DNA of 64,000 nucleotides, taken from the NCBI GenBank assembly GCA_907164885.2, contig OU015496.1:103502325-103566324 (forward strand), in the 5' to 3' direction. The notes beneath the pieces were generated by a model. It was not told where the DNA came from. It was given only the letters and a program-made list of their open reading frames with translations, and did no database searches. Made by a program: the position numbers and the translations under genes. This stretch comes from Dolomedes plantarius (lineage: Eukaryota > Arthropoda > Arachnida > Araneae > Dolomedidae). Of this stretch, positions 1-11,809 are shown piece by piece (position 1 is the first letter of the stretch; each line of letters opens with the position of its first letter).

Positions 1-294
1 GAGTTTGAACGAACTAGAGGCAAGGTTACAGCAAATATGGAACGAAATGTCTCAAGACATCATACAGAACTTGTATGACTCAATGCCCGATCGTATCGCA
101 TCGTGCATTCGCGCTAGAGGGAGTCCAACGGAGTATTAACTCCTCCGTTCTTTTGCTTTTTTCTCTGAAATAAATTATCCTTTTTCTTTGATTTTCTTAT
201 CATTTACTTATATCAAATTAGTCATTACGTATGTAAAATTTCGTTTCATTTTGACGACTCCTTCTTGGTGCGCTAATTTTTTTGTCCTTGAGTG
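1..294 (+). mobile_element. 3' end of a Tc1-like DNA transposon
   Basis: The window opens inside a Tc1-like transposon. The transposase C-terminus is followed by about 155 bp of AT-rich 3' flank ending in GTCCTTGAGTG at 284-294, next to a TA dinucleotide (295-296) that runs into a short (TA)n tract. Tc1/mariner elements insert at TA and duplicate it, which fits. The 5' part lies outside the window, so the other terminal repeat cannot be compared. Confidence 0.6.
2..139 (+). CDS. Tc1-like transposase, C-terminal fragment
   Basis: The frame beginning at base 2 reads 45 codons to a TAA at 137-139. It contains LYDSMPDRIASCIRARG, the C-terminal signature of Tc1-family transposases (usual form LYDSMPRRI..CI.ARGG..Y). 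The DDE catalytic core lies upstream of the window, so integrity cannot be judged. The visible part has no frameshift. It sits just inside the element's 3' terminal repeat, as expected. Confidence 0.7.
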   Translation, partial: SLNELEARLQQIWNEMSQDIIQNLYDSMPDRIASCIRARGSPTEY

Positions 295-799
295 TATATA
301 TATATATATATATATGTCGGACTTAAGCGGGAACGAAATAATTACCTTAAAATCAAAGGGGGCTTCGAGTTTTATCTATTATCATAAAGCGCAGGAAATG
401 CGATAGAATCAGATCCTCTGAGAGCGAAAGTGTGTGTTTTCCCAACTTAGAGGAATTATTTTTAGAACGGGGTACAGGGAATTAGAGCGTGGCGGCCTTC
501 AAACATCTATTTTGAATCTCTACGCAGGCGCAAAAAGAGTACGTGTGGAGCTTGACCATGAAAAAGTATGCTGATCGCGGGAGTTTTTCGATGACACTGG
601 GCGCGTAATGGTATGCTCAGTCGCCAGAAAGAAATGGCGAACAACAATTATATTTCGCTTGGAACGGTGGTTATTTCGACATTGAAGAAATAAAGTGGAT
701 TACATTAGAACTATGCATTATGTATCGGACTACATTATTTACCACTCGCCACCAGAATTAAGATTTGACTGCAACATCATTTAATAGTACGGGCGTGAT

Positions 800-2830
800 C
801 TGAAGCCTGCCATATATATATATATATATATATACAGTTGGCTAAATAGTTCCACGTTGTTCTGAAGCACTTTCAGCTTCTTCCCTTGATGAGATGTTGC
901 TTTATGCTTTGGTCTCATCAGGAGTGCAAGCGAATTCTTCTTGATTGCGTCCTGTATAGAGAGGATGCGCTCATCAAGTACATTCTTGACAAAGTCCTGA
1001 TACTGCCGTTTGCCTATGTCCGCCGAGGTGCGTAAGGTTACAACCACCGACTCACTTGCTCAGTTGCGACTGTGAAGACTTACTAGATTAGAGAAATCAT
1101 CCAAGAAGGGATTGCCCATTGCATTGATGGTTTTACATAAACTAATAACCTGTTGTTCTATGTTTTTCTAAGATGACAGTCCGTGCTGATGATGTTGGAA
1201 ATTCTTGGGATTATCTGTGTCATCATTAACAAGAATGCATTCTTCTTCAAACTGTTTGATCATTCTAGCAATCTCAGGCCTTAAGAGCATTCATCGTCGG
1301 AAAGAAATAAGGTTTACTGAGATCCCAACATCAACACCCGAACCTTTCTCAATCTTGTTCTCTTCTTCGTGAGCCTGATCAAATAGTATTGTAGAAAAAT
1401 GTGTTGAATGTTTTTGAAATGTTCCAGTTAGAACAGCGCTCAAACTGATCCTTGATAGAGTTTTGTGTCATGTCGGAAGCCTCTTTTTCACAAGCGGTGA
1501 ACTTCATTGTCTTCCCCCCCCCCCACACGAGCTCTTCAAAGGACGTTAAGGGACGATAAAGGAAAGACATAATAATGACATTTTTCCGTTCCCGAAAGTC
1601 CCATCTGTTGCAGGTTAACCAGGACCGATGGCGACTGCCAAGTAATTTGAAATCAGAGGAGTGATGAATGACCGATGAAGGGTAGGAGCCCGTGTCTGGA
1701 CAATAGGGGCATTTCTGAGTGTCACCTAAGTGAGAAATGACAGTCAGAGGAAGGCACGAGCGGAAGTCGCAAAGGACCCGGAAATGAGGGAGATTAGTCG
1801 TCTCTGGAAGATTCGAGGCCTCTTGAGAACTAATAAGAGGAGCTGATATAAAGGGCTGTTGTCTTTGTCTCGAGGACATTTGCTACGCCGACGACGTGGT
1901 GTGTGGTCGTATTGTAAAGGCTGAGGCCTGTTTTTCCCGAGAGATGCACGGGGTTGCTCTTGTTTGAAACAGAGACCGTGGTGTAATATGATTTTGGCTT
2001 TGGTTAGCCATTGAATTCATGTACAATATACTTTCTTGTAAATACAATTCAAGGTTTTAATAAAGCCTTTTGTATATAGAGTAAGCAAGTCTCAGTTTCG
2101 TGTTTTTGAATGATTTTCATCAAGCTTTGGTAGCTTTGGGCCACGATACCATACAGGCAATGACTTCATATCCCTGATGTGGAGAGGCATCCATGTTGAG
2201 TAGTTTACATGATCCAAGGCAAAGAATAGTGGTGTAAGTTCCTCTAAGACAGCAACATAAAGACTAAAGTTATTTTCCCTGTGAGCTCTAATGAAAATTA
2301 GTATAAGGGTTTCATACTCCATGGTCATGAAAGTTGGACTCTTTTTCCGCATGCCGTTTCTCCAGTCTATTTCAGACTCTTCATCTTTGGGGCACTCAGA
2401 GCGTAGGAAATCTTCATTCTGTAGATTTAACAGGGCCATTAAAGTGATTTGATGCGCACGCCTAGTTCGAGTTAAGTGTGCTGCCTTTAGGTAAGATTCA
2501 GCCTTACCAAAGGATGCCACTTCTGCATCTGCATGAGCAGTAGACCAGCCAGATCCTTCCAAGACATCTCCCAATGTATTCCAGAGGGCTACTTCAATGT
2601 GCAGTCCACCTAGAATAACCACTGAAGTCGCTTACCATGAGTGTTCGGTCATGTCAACTGTACAAACTTATCCAGGGCAAACAGAATTTGATCAAATGTA
2701 GTGATTGGTACTTGTCCTGGATTAAGGAATTGAATAGCCTGTGTAATGACATCTATTACCTGTTTAATCGATGTGTTGCAATCGAACTTCTGCAACACAG
2801 CATCATAAAAAAGTACATATAATTTACTGT
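800..2830 (-). pseudogene. Broken copy of a multicopy metazoan protein family (transposon-associated, function unknown)
   Basis: Minus-strand coding remnants in several frames line up as one decayed gene. From 5' to 3': a segment at about 2640-2810 with LNPGQVPITTFDQ; a long segment at 2160-2622 with GGLHIEVALWNTLGD, YETLILIFIRAHRE and FALDHVNYSTWMPLHI; a segment at about 1340-1470 with NSIKDQFERCSNW and FDQAHEEENK; and one at about 835-1047 with GKRQYQDFVKNVLDER and KVLQNNVELF. I recognise these phrases as a widespread, high-copy invertebrate protein family with no known function, probably carried by a mobile element. At least two frameshifts, a stop (QLT* near 2655) and a block at about 1470-2155 break it. 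It ends 3' in a (TA)n tract. The family name is from memory of its motifs; the collinear remnants are seen directly. Confidence 0.6.
1465..2155 (+). mobile_element. LTR-like insertion splitting the minus-strand pseudogene
   Basis: This block separates two pieces of the pseudogene (IRDMKSLP before it, NSIKDQFE after it) that I believe are adjacent in the family. Its plus strand has a G+C-richer body, then AATAAAGCC at about 2059-2067 and a T/G-rich downstream stretch, resembling the U3-R-U5 layout of a solo LTR. I could not fix TG/CA ends or a target duplication, so LTR identity is inference. The minus-strand open frame at 1379-1879 lies mostly in this block and is probably fortuitous. Confidence 0.35.
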
Positions 2831-3196
2831 AATAAATTACTTATAAATTTTGCACTTATAAATTACTGTAATAAATTATATGGATATATTTTATTTTATA
2901 TAATATGTAGACTACCCTAAGTTAGGTTTGTAGTGTAGGTTTGTAGTCTACTTAGTTGGCTTAAAGCTGTAATTGAAAATTAACAGTAAAATAGATTGTG
3001 TTAAAAGTGATATTTTGTCGTATATGTCGGCCATTTTGGATTTTAGTGCCGTACATGAAAATTTTTGGAAATTCCAGAGGGCTCGTAGGCTAACTTTTAT
3101 TAGTATACTCTAAGGTACCTTCATACCAAATTTGGGGCTTTTATCCACCAGGTAACGGTAATCTTAAAATACAGCTCTAAGCCACCGGACTATTAG
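2831..3196. other. AT-rich sequence without recognised gene
   Basis: The stretch from the pseudogene to the next transposon contains short repeated phrases (TAAATTACTGTAATAAATTA repeated around 2822-2878; TTGTAG twice around 2930-2950) but no frame, terminal repeat or RNA gene I can support. Confidence 0.5.
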
Positions 3197-4175
3197 TGTA
3201 TAAGCTTCAAATTTTGCACACATACTATTCAAGACATGGGGAAATGGATTACACGAAAAAAACTTAGTTCCAGAAACTCCGATAGGTGGCGCTGTACAAC
3301 TGGACATGACAGAAAAGACACAAAAACGCATTTTCAACAGATTTCATTTGAAGGTATCAAACATTCTTGTAACACGGACCTTATTGACGGAGGGAATGCT
3401 GCTCAGTATAGTTCCGTTTTTGAAGATGTAAAAACTGCAGTCTGTGGGCAGCTTATTAAACTGCGGATTGTAACTGGTTGACTGAAATGCTTCTCACACG
3501 CAGAGTGATACCTTCTTTCAAGTCTGCCAGATGTCCTCGATAAACAAGATTTTTTAAGTGTCCCCATAGCCAAAAATCCCACGGATTACGATCTGGAAAA
3601 CAAGATGGACAGGTTTTCGGAAACGCACGACTGATTATTCTGTCATTACTGAAACGTTGCCGAAGAAACTGCTGTACGCAGATTCCAATGTGTGGAAGTG
3701 TTCCATTTTGCATAACAATAATTGAATCAAGACATTGCTGCTGTTACAGATGAGGTGCAGAAAAAGTTTCGAGCATCCTTTTGCATCTGTTGGCGTCACG
3801 ATGCATGTCTCAGGGACACTGCGAGTAGCCCCTTTGAAAAAGAAAGGTCCAATAATGAATGTTGCTGTGAATGCACACCAGACTGTAACTTTCGGAGAGT
3901 GGAGTAGAATCTCTTGGATGGTACGGGGTTTTTAAGTGTCTAAAATGTGATAATTATGGTTGTTCACTATTCCACTGGGGTGGAAATGGGCCTCGTCGCT
4001 CCCAAGAATCTGCCAAAAATTTCATTTCGCATGAGTTTTTAAAAAACATTTATTTGGACTTTTTTATATTTTCTGTTCCACAACGCCATTTATCGGAGTC
4101 TCCGGAACTATTTTTTTGCGCAGCATGTTTCCCCATGTTTTGAATAGTATGTGTACAAAATTTGAAGCTTATACA
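3197..4175 (-). mobile_element. Mariner-type transposon with long terminal inverted repeats
   Basis: The two ends are long inverted repeats. The left one starts TGTATAAGCTTCAAATTTTG (3197-3216); the right end, read on the minus strand from 4175, starts with the same 20 bases. Similarity continues for roughly 90-100 bp inward, through ACATACTATTCAA, CATGGGGAAA and AGTTCC.GA.ACTCCGATA. The body (979 bp in all) holds a decayed minus-strand transposase, so this is an internally shortened, inactive copy. TIRs of this length are much longer than the ~30 bp of classical mariner elements. Confidence 0.75.
3456..4010 (-). pseudogene. Tc1/mariner-superfamily transposase, degenerate C-terminal half
   Basis: On the minus strand from about 4010, a frame reads ILGSDEAHFHPSGIVNNHN (first catalytic D in SDEAHF), then VTVWCAFTATFIIGPFFF after one in-frame TAA. 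After a frameshift the frame 3713-3456 gives MQNGTLPHIG and PDRNPWDFWLWGHLKN, matching the usual QDGAPPH and SPDLNPCDFWLWG blocks. The second catalytic aspartate appears as N (QNG for QDG). Stop, frameshift and lost catalytic residue show it is dead. The N-terminal DNA-binding half is missing. Family assignment rests on motif recognition. Confidence 0.65.
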
Positions 4176-4329
4176 TTAAGTAGTTGAATATACGGAAAGG
4201 TCGGAGTACGGGTGATTTAATTACGGTCCTGCGGTAAATTAATTTTACCATTTTTCTTGTCATACAAGAAGATTATATTTAATTCATTTACCGTAAATCT
4301 CTAAATCAGTAAATTCTTCTGCAGGATGG

Positions 4330-7300
4330 AGGCACAGAATGGGAAAGATAAGATAATCAGGTAAAAAACAAACCGTATAAACAAATAGATGCCCAGTAAC
4401 AATGAAAGATGTTTCAAAAATTGTCTCTAATATTCAGTAAACTTCATTAATAATATTTTTTTCTTGAGAAAATTTCCATTATTTAAAGGAAATTATGTTT
4501 CCTTTTATGTGAAGTGAAGAAATTTCTGTAAAAAAATCATTGAATTTAGTTATAAAAATGCAAAACAATGAATTCAAACAATGACATGTAATAATGTGTA
4601 ACAACAATTAATAACAGTAAGCGTGCAAAAATTATTAAAAGTGACAATTAATGACATCTACAATAAAAGGGAAAAGAAAAATTCAAAAGAATGAAGGATG
4701 TCTCAAAATACGTGTCTCTTATATAAAATTGACATCATTAATAATATTATTTTTGTGAAAAAATGTCCATACCTAAACGGAAATAATGTTTTTCCTTTCA
4801 AGTAAAAGGAAAAAATTTCTGTCAAAAAATTGCATTTCATTTTAATTATAAAAATGCAAAACAATGAATTCAAACAAGGACATGTAATAATGTGCAACAA
4901 CAATTAATAACAATACACATATAACAATAATGAAAAAGAATATAAGTGTAATAACAATTAATAACAGCAAACGTGTAACAACAATCAAACTAGAATTAAT
5001 ATCAGTAAACGTGTAATAACAATTAAAAGAACAATTAATGGCATGGGACATACAATAAAGGGTAAACAATAATCCAAAAGAATAAAAGATGTCTCAAAGT
5101 ATATGTCTCTTTTATTCAATAAAACTCATTAATAATATTTTTTTGTGAGAAAATTTCCATACATAAAAGAAAATTATAGTCCTGCCATTTTCGTGATTTA
5201 AAGAGATTTTTGTAAAAAAAAGTTCATTGCATTTTAATATTAAAACTGCAAAACAACTGATTGAAAGTTGTTTCTTATTCAATCTAAAATGACTATTACT
5301 AAAAAAAAATAGCACTTATTAAAAAAGATAAAAATTCGAATTTAGAAAATATGGCTGTTTCTTGATTTCAACTGAAATGAAGAGGTTTTCACAAAATGTA
5401 CTTTTGATATTATTTGAATAATTAAAACCTTGTCAAAAAGAGAACGTTATTGCTTTCAGACACTGATAGGTACAGAATAAGAAAGATATGATTATCAGAT
5501 AAACAACAAACCACATAAACAATTAGGTGCCCTATATTAATTAACGATCTTTCAAAGTCGGTCTCTTATATTCAATAAACTTCATTCAAAATATTATTTT
5601 TGTCAGAAAATGCCCATGGTTAAAAGGAAATTATAAATTATTCTTCCTTTTATGGGTAATAAAGCGATTTATGTAAGAAATATTTTCATTCCATTTTAAT
5701 TATAAAAATGCAAAACAGTGAATTCAAACAATGACATGTAATAATGTGTTACAAAAATTAATAACACTAAAACTGTAACAACAATTAAAATCAATAATTA
5801 ATGACATGTACAATAAAAGGCAAAGCAATAATACAAAAGGGTAAATATCTCTCAAAATACATGTCTCTTATATACAATAAACTTCATTAATAATATTATA
5901 TTTGTGAGAAAATTTCCATGCTTAAAAGGAAAATATATTTCTTCCTATTATGTGAAATGAAGATATTTCTATAAAAAAATTGAATATCGAAAATGCAAAA
6001 CTACTAATTGAAGAATGCTTCATTTTTTAATCTGAAATGACTTTTATTTAAAAAAACACTTATTATAAAAATGCAAATTCGAATTTAGAAAAGTGGCTTG
6101 TTTCTTTATTTCAAGTGAAATATAGAATTTTTTATATAACGTACTTTTGATATTATTTTAACAACAAAAACCTTGTCCAGTAGTGTAGGTTATTGCTTCA
6201 TTACCAATGAAATTTGGTAACGACATGTACAATAAAAGACAAAACAACAATCCAAAAGTATAAAAGATCTCGCAAAATATATGTCTCTTATATTCAATAA
6301 ACTTCATTAATAATATCATTTTTTTGAGAAAATGTCCATTCTCAAAAGGAAATTATATATTTTCCCTTTACGTGAAATAAAGAGATTTATGTACAAAAAA
6401 TATTTCATTACATTTTCATGTCAAAAATTCAAAACAACTAATTTAAGAATGTTTCTTGTTTAATCTGAAATGTATTGTACGAAAAAAATTTACATTTATT
6501 AAAAAAAAGATCAAAATTTGAAATTACAAAAGGTGACTGTTTCTTGATTTCATCTGAAATGTAAAACAATGAATACAAACAATGCATGTAATAATGTGTA
6601 ACAATAATTAATAACAGTAAACGTGCAACAACATTAAAAAACAACAATTGATATCTACAATAAAAGTAAAAAGAAAAATTCAAAAGAATAAAAGATGTCT
6701 CAAAATATTTGTCTCTTATATCCAATTAACTTCATTAATAATATATTTGCGTAAAAAAATTTCCATAACTAAAAGGAAATTATATTTTTTTCCTTTTACG
6801 TAAAATGAAGAGATTTCTGTCAAAAAAAAATTGCATTGCATTTTAATTATAAAAATGGAAAACAATGAATTCAAACAGTGACATGCAATAATGTGTAATA
6901 AAAATTAATAACAATATACATATAACAATAATGAATAAAAAAATATATATATAAGAATATACAGAATAAATAGAGTATTTTTATATATAATTCTATATAT
7001 AAGAATATATAGAATAATTGAAACAACAATTAATAACAGCAAACGTGTAAACGTATCAATAACAGTAAAAGTGTAATAACAATTAAATAACAATTAATGA
7101 CGCGGGACATACGATAAAGGGTAAACAATAATCCAACAGAATAAAACATCTCTCAAAATATATGTCTATTTTATTCAATACACCTAATTAATAATATGAT
7201 TTTTGTGAGAAAATATCCATACATAAAAGGAAATTATAGTTCTTCATTTTGCTTGATTTAAAGAGATTTTTGTAAAAAATAATTTCATTGCATTTTAATA

Positions 7301-8670
7301 ATAAAAATGCAAAACGACTGATTGAAAGTTGTTTCTTTTTATTCTAAAATGATTCTTACTAAAAAACTCTACTGTCTCTTACATTCAATAAACTTCATTA
7401 ATAATATCATTTTTCTGAGAAAATGTCCATTCTCAAAAGGAAATTGTATTTTTTCCTTTTACGTAAAATGAAGAGATTTCTGTACAAAAAAAAATTTCAT
7501 TGCATTTTCATGCCAAAAATGCAAAATAACTAATTGAAGAATGTTTCTTATTTAATCTGAAATGATTTTTTACTGAAAAAAAATTTAACCCTTATTAAAA
7601 AAAAATATAAATTTGAATTTACAAAAGATGGTTGTTTCTGGATTTCCTCTGAAATGTAAAGGTTTTTGTAAAACTTACTTTTGATAATATTTTAATAATA
7701 AAAAACATGTCTAGATGTGAAGGGTATTGCTTCATTTCTTCTGAAATTAAGTAATGTCATGTACAATAAAGGGCAAAGTTACAATCCAAAAGAATAAATG
7801 TTCTCTCAAAATATGTCACATATATGCAATAAATTTCACTTATAATATTGTTTTTTGTAAGGAAATATACATACTTATATTTACTTCTTTTACGTGAAAT
7901 GAAGAGATTTCTGTATTAAAAGAAAAAAAAGCCATTGCATTTTAATACCAAAAATGCAATACAACTAACTGAAGGATGTTTCTTATTTAATCTGAAATAA
8001 CTTTACAAAAAAAGAAAAAATTAACAGTTATTGAAAAAGTAAAAGTTCAAAATTAGGCAGGAAAGATGTCTCTCTGAAATGTAAAGTTTTTTTTAAAACA
8101 TGCCTTTGATAATATTTTAATATAAAAACTGTGTCTAGAAGTGAAGGGTATTGCTTCATTTTATCCTGAAATTAAGTAATGATATGTACAATAATTGAAA
8201 AAGCAATAATCCAAAAAAATTAAAGGTCTCTCAAAATATATCTACTTGTCTGTTATATTCAATGAACTTCCTTAATAATACTATTTTTTGTGAGAAAACT
8301 TCCATTTTTAAAAGAAAATAAGATTTCTTCCTTTTATGTGAAGTAAAGAGATTTCTGTGAAAATATTTTTTTAAAAAATTTATTGCCTTTTAATAACAAA
8401 AATTAAAAACAATTAATTGAAGGACGTTTTTGTCTTTTTGAAATGACTTTTACAAAAGAAAAAAAAATTAACACTCATGAAAAGATAAAAAAATTCGAAT
8501 TTAGAAAAGGTGACTGTTTCTTGAATTCACCTGAAATGTAAAGTTTTTTATGAAACTCACTTGTGATATGTACTTTTATTTTACCGTAACTTAAACTTAC
8601 TTTTATTTTAATAATAAAAACCCTGTCTAGAAGTGAATGGCGTTGCTTCATTTCATCTGAAATTAAGTTA
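4330..8670. repeat. Diverged AT-rich tandem array, about 11 units of ~210-460 bp
   Basis: A recurring block can be followed across 4.3 kb: GATGTCTCAAAATATATGTC, then TTATATTCAATAAACTTC, ATTAATAATATT, TTTGTGAGAAAATTTCCAT, AAAAGGAAATTATA, TGAAATGAAGAGATTTCTGT, ATAAAAATGCAAAACAA. The GTCTCTTAT anchor falls near 4423, 4713, 5104, 5562, 5863, 6283, 6711, 7163, 7374, 7814 and 8244. Spacings are mostly about 390-460 bp, with short units of about 210-300 bp that look internally deleted. Units differ by many substitutions and indels, so the array is old. No conserved open frame runs through it. Confidence 0.75.
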
Positions 8671-9350
8671 TATTAGAAATTTTTTTTAAAAACCCAGAAA
8701 ATTCTATCCATAAATATATCTACAAAAAATACATGTCCGGAAATCACTTTAATACATCTTTAAGCATATTTCTCAAATTACAACTGTGAGGAAATTTTCG
8801 AAATCTAATATCAGTTATTCTTGCCCGTTCAAAATGTAGCAGACAGTGATTGCAATATTATTACTTCACCTGTCAGAGGGAAAAAAATGATATTAGTCAG
8901 GAGATAAATAATATAAAAAAAGCTAAATTTCAAGCATGGCAGTGTTTAAGTTATTCGAAATGACATCTTAATGATATCTAAGTTTGCCCTTTTGAAACGG
9001 AAAAAAAAAGTCCATGACAGTTATAGAAAGATATCTGAAAAGTGTAAATTCGAATAAAATAACGAAACGTTAAAGAAAAGTGAGATTTTTTTTCCCAGAT
9101 GAGACTCTGATTGATGGAGGGAAAAAAGAATCTGTCTCCCTCTCTCTTTTTTTCAAAGCAGAAATTCATACTGTAAATTGAATAAAGCGATATTTATAAT
9201 TGACGAGGAATTAATTTGAAACGAAATGTCTCATTTTTAATCGTGTGACTAGTTAGAGACGTAGCTTATTTTTACAAATTTCATGCATTAAAAATATTTT
9301 CTACATGCTTATGCACTAAAGACAGTATTTTTCAGTAGTTTATTCCTTTC
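8671..9350. other. No gene recognised
   Basis: AT-rich sequence after the tandem array. Short frames (for example the 63-codon minus frame at 8978-9169) are low-complexity F/K/S-rich and have no family signature. I see no terminal repeats. Confidence 0.5.
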
Positions 9351-9357
9351 TCCAAAG

Positions 9358-9451
9358 CAGTGATTCGCAACCTTTTTAATTCTAGCCCCCTCCCCTTAGA
9401 ATATCCCTTATGTCTCCTCTGGAAGTGCCCCCTCCCGGTTGAAAACAACTG
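9358..9451. mobile_element. 94-bp hAT-type MITE
   Basis: The left end CAGTGATTCGCAACC and the right end, read inverted as CAGTTGTTTTCAACC, form the terminal repeat typical of Charlie-like hAT elements. The flanks are CTCCAAAG (9350-9357) and CTCTAAAG (9452-9459), an 8-bp target duplication with one mismatch. The interior is C-rich (CCCCCTCCCC) and non-coding. Confidence 0.65.
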
Positions 9452-9524
9452 CTCTAAAGTACAGGGTGGCACAGAATAAATTCCCACATTTCAAAGAATA
9501 ATAAAAATTGAACGAAACAATATG

Positions 9525-10397
9525 CAGTCGAACCCGTTATAGCGAACCCGGTATATAACGAACGAAAATTTCGGTCCCTCCGTTTTCCTATTGTATTTAA
9601 TGCTAATTTATCCTTTTATAGCGAACCTCCAAAATCGGCTATAACGAACCTTTTTGTCAGTCGACAACTGAATTTTTTTTTAAACTTTTTAAGAATATTG
9701 ATGATACAACGAATGTTGAAGAAGCAAAAAATGTTGAAGAAGATGATGAATCGAGATGTGGATAGAAAATGACGAAATTTCATCATTCTCAGATTGTGTT
9801 TGAAACATGAGATGATGAAGTCATTACATGTGAAAGCCCGACTGATGAAGATATTGTGTAAGAAGTTAAAATGAATCATTCTGAAATCGAAGATTCTGCT
9901 TCTGATGCTGTTGAAGAGGAGCGCATAAAAGACGAAATCCCCACCATTTCACATGCTACAGCAGCGATGAGTGTAATTAATAAGTTTTTGTCTACACAAA
10001 CAGTGGAAGAAAGAGTGTTGGAGTCATTTGATTTATTGGACAAAGAAATTCATAAAATGTTTTTGAAATCGGCATCACGTCAGCAGAAGATTACCGATTA
10101 TTTATGTATCAAAACAGTGAGCAACAATCAAAGGCAAAATTAATTCATTTCCATTTGTCTTCAGTTTTAGTTAATTTAATTAGTATTGTGTCAGTTTAAT
10201 GTAATCGATTTTAGTCAATTTAATTCATTAATGATCATTTTTAATAGATGTTATAATTCTTTTAATACATCATTATTGCATATACATGGCAACTAATGAG
10301 TTATACAATTTGTGAACTCTAATATATTTCTTAACGGTTTGGATATAGCGAACTAAACCTTTCCTCCCTTCAAGTTTGTTACAACGAGGTTCGACTG
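9525..10397 (+). mobile_element. Pogo/Tigger-like TIR element, family 1 copy 1 (internally deleted)
   Basis: Left end CAGTCGAACCCGTTATAGCG; right end inverted CAGTCGAACCTCGTTGTAAC. Sub-terminal blocks repeat the motif ATAACGAAC / ATAGCGAAC several times on the left and ATATAGCGAAC on the right. Two relatives lie in this window (22079-23001 inverted; 31144-31469 a shorter MITE). The interior keeps only the 3' end of a transposase gene, so it cannot move itself. Confidence 0.75.
9871..10143 (+). pseudogene. C-terminal tail of a pogo/Tigger-like transposase
   Basis: A 90-codon frame starts MNHSEIEDSASDAVEEE and ends with LDKEIHKMFLKSASRQQKI. Acidic tails and such helical segments close pogo/Tigger/jerky transposases; the catalytic DDE domain is absent. 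The copy at 22195-22725 (minus) carries the same protein with further upstream codons. Here the equivalent upstream frame (about 9750-9870) has stops, so the ATG at 9871 is probably not a real start but the first in-frame methionine after decay. Confidence 0.55.
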
Positions 10398-11809
10398 CAC
10401 ATAAAAAAGTATTACATTTTTAAAATGTACTAACAATCTAGTTCTTATTTGCGTTACCGTTTGAAAATAACAACACTGAGATGCCTCCCGTCTTTATTAG
10501 GAATGCACTCTCTAAAGTTTTCCACGACTGTGATGGTCATCTCTCGGGGATGGTTGCAATTTTCTCACGAATAGCGGAGTCGCTACTAATTTTCGGGTGC
10601 TCTAATGTTCCAAGGACTACCACTTGGTTTCCCTGGTAATGCAGAACTACTTGCTCTCACGTATGAAATCCATACCAGGATTGTTTTGAGACCAGGGAAA
10701 GGCATTAGCTGCACAGACAATACGCTAACAACTGAGGCAATTTTTTAAATAAACTTTTTAGTCAATAGAAAAGTGTATTTAAAAATTGTTTCTCGAGTGT
10801 TAAAAATATGTTTAGAAATGTGTATTAAAATGTAAGCCAAAAAAAAACTGTTTCCTTGACTAAACAGTTATTGCCGTTTATTCAATAACTATTTATTTCT
10901 ACCCTGCTTCAAGACTCCGTCCTCTTTATTATTTAAAGCAATAAATGAGAAACGTTCATCAATAAAGACTGAGACTTTTTTTTTCAAAAATAAACATTTG
11001 GAGAAATTGCTTTGTAACTCGTACTAGTACATAAAAAATCCTTTTCACCATGCTTTAGGATTCTGTTCTCTGAATAATTTAAGCATTTATGAGGGATGTT
11101 CATCCATTTATGCAAGATTTATTTTAATAAACAAACATCTGAAGCCATTAATTTTTATAACTAGAACTAGTCAATTAATACTAATTTGTGTTATGATAGA
11201 GGGATCCGTAATCTAAATTGTTTTTCTCAATATATACGGGTTGTTAATCAAAAATAGCCGAGGGTATTTTTTTCGATCTGAGAAAATTCATTCTTTTAAA
11301 CAAAACACATTGTTTTCAGATATAATACTTTGTAAAAAATAATTATTCCTTTAAAATCATTTCTACTATGGTTTAGACTCCACCCTTTGAAATTTTTATC
11401 TATTGGTGCAGCTATCTTATTTTTTTTAGTTCAAATAATGTTCGGAATGTTCATGTACGATTCTTTTAGAAACGTCTTAACGATTCTTGTGTCAGCACAT
11501 ATGGGAATTAGAGAACGTATCCCCTCTTGGAATGCCTGGTGAAGAAATGAATTAACGAGATGTTTCAGCGTTTATAATATAATCTCTGGTGGGAGACACG
11601 TGGAGAGACTTGATGCTGTTGGACGTGTTCTCGGTTGGGCCATGATATAGAAAATGGCGAACACGGAATGGAGTAATGAAATGAAGACAAGCATATGTTA
11701 AGATTTTTTTTCTTTTCAAAGACCAGGTAATACTGCTATATGGCGTATATCAGTAGTGTCTTTTTTTGTATCGTAACTAACACACACACACACAGACATA
11801 CATATGTAA
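10398..11809. other. No gene recognised; short CA repeat near the end
   Basis: AT-rich non-coding sequence. A short (CA)n run lies at about 11780-11794. Nothing else I can support. Confidence 0.5.

Noticed and set aside
1379..1879. 166-codon minus-strand frame as a gene
   Set aside because: It fuses the LTR-like insert with a piece of the older pseudogene (NSIKDQFERCSNW), so it is a chance fusion across an insertion boundary.
4330..8670. CRISPR-like array
   Set aside because: Units are hundreds of bases, diverged throughout, with no short identical repeats separated by unique spacers. The window is eukaryotic.
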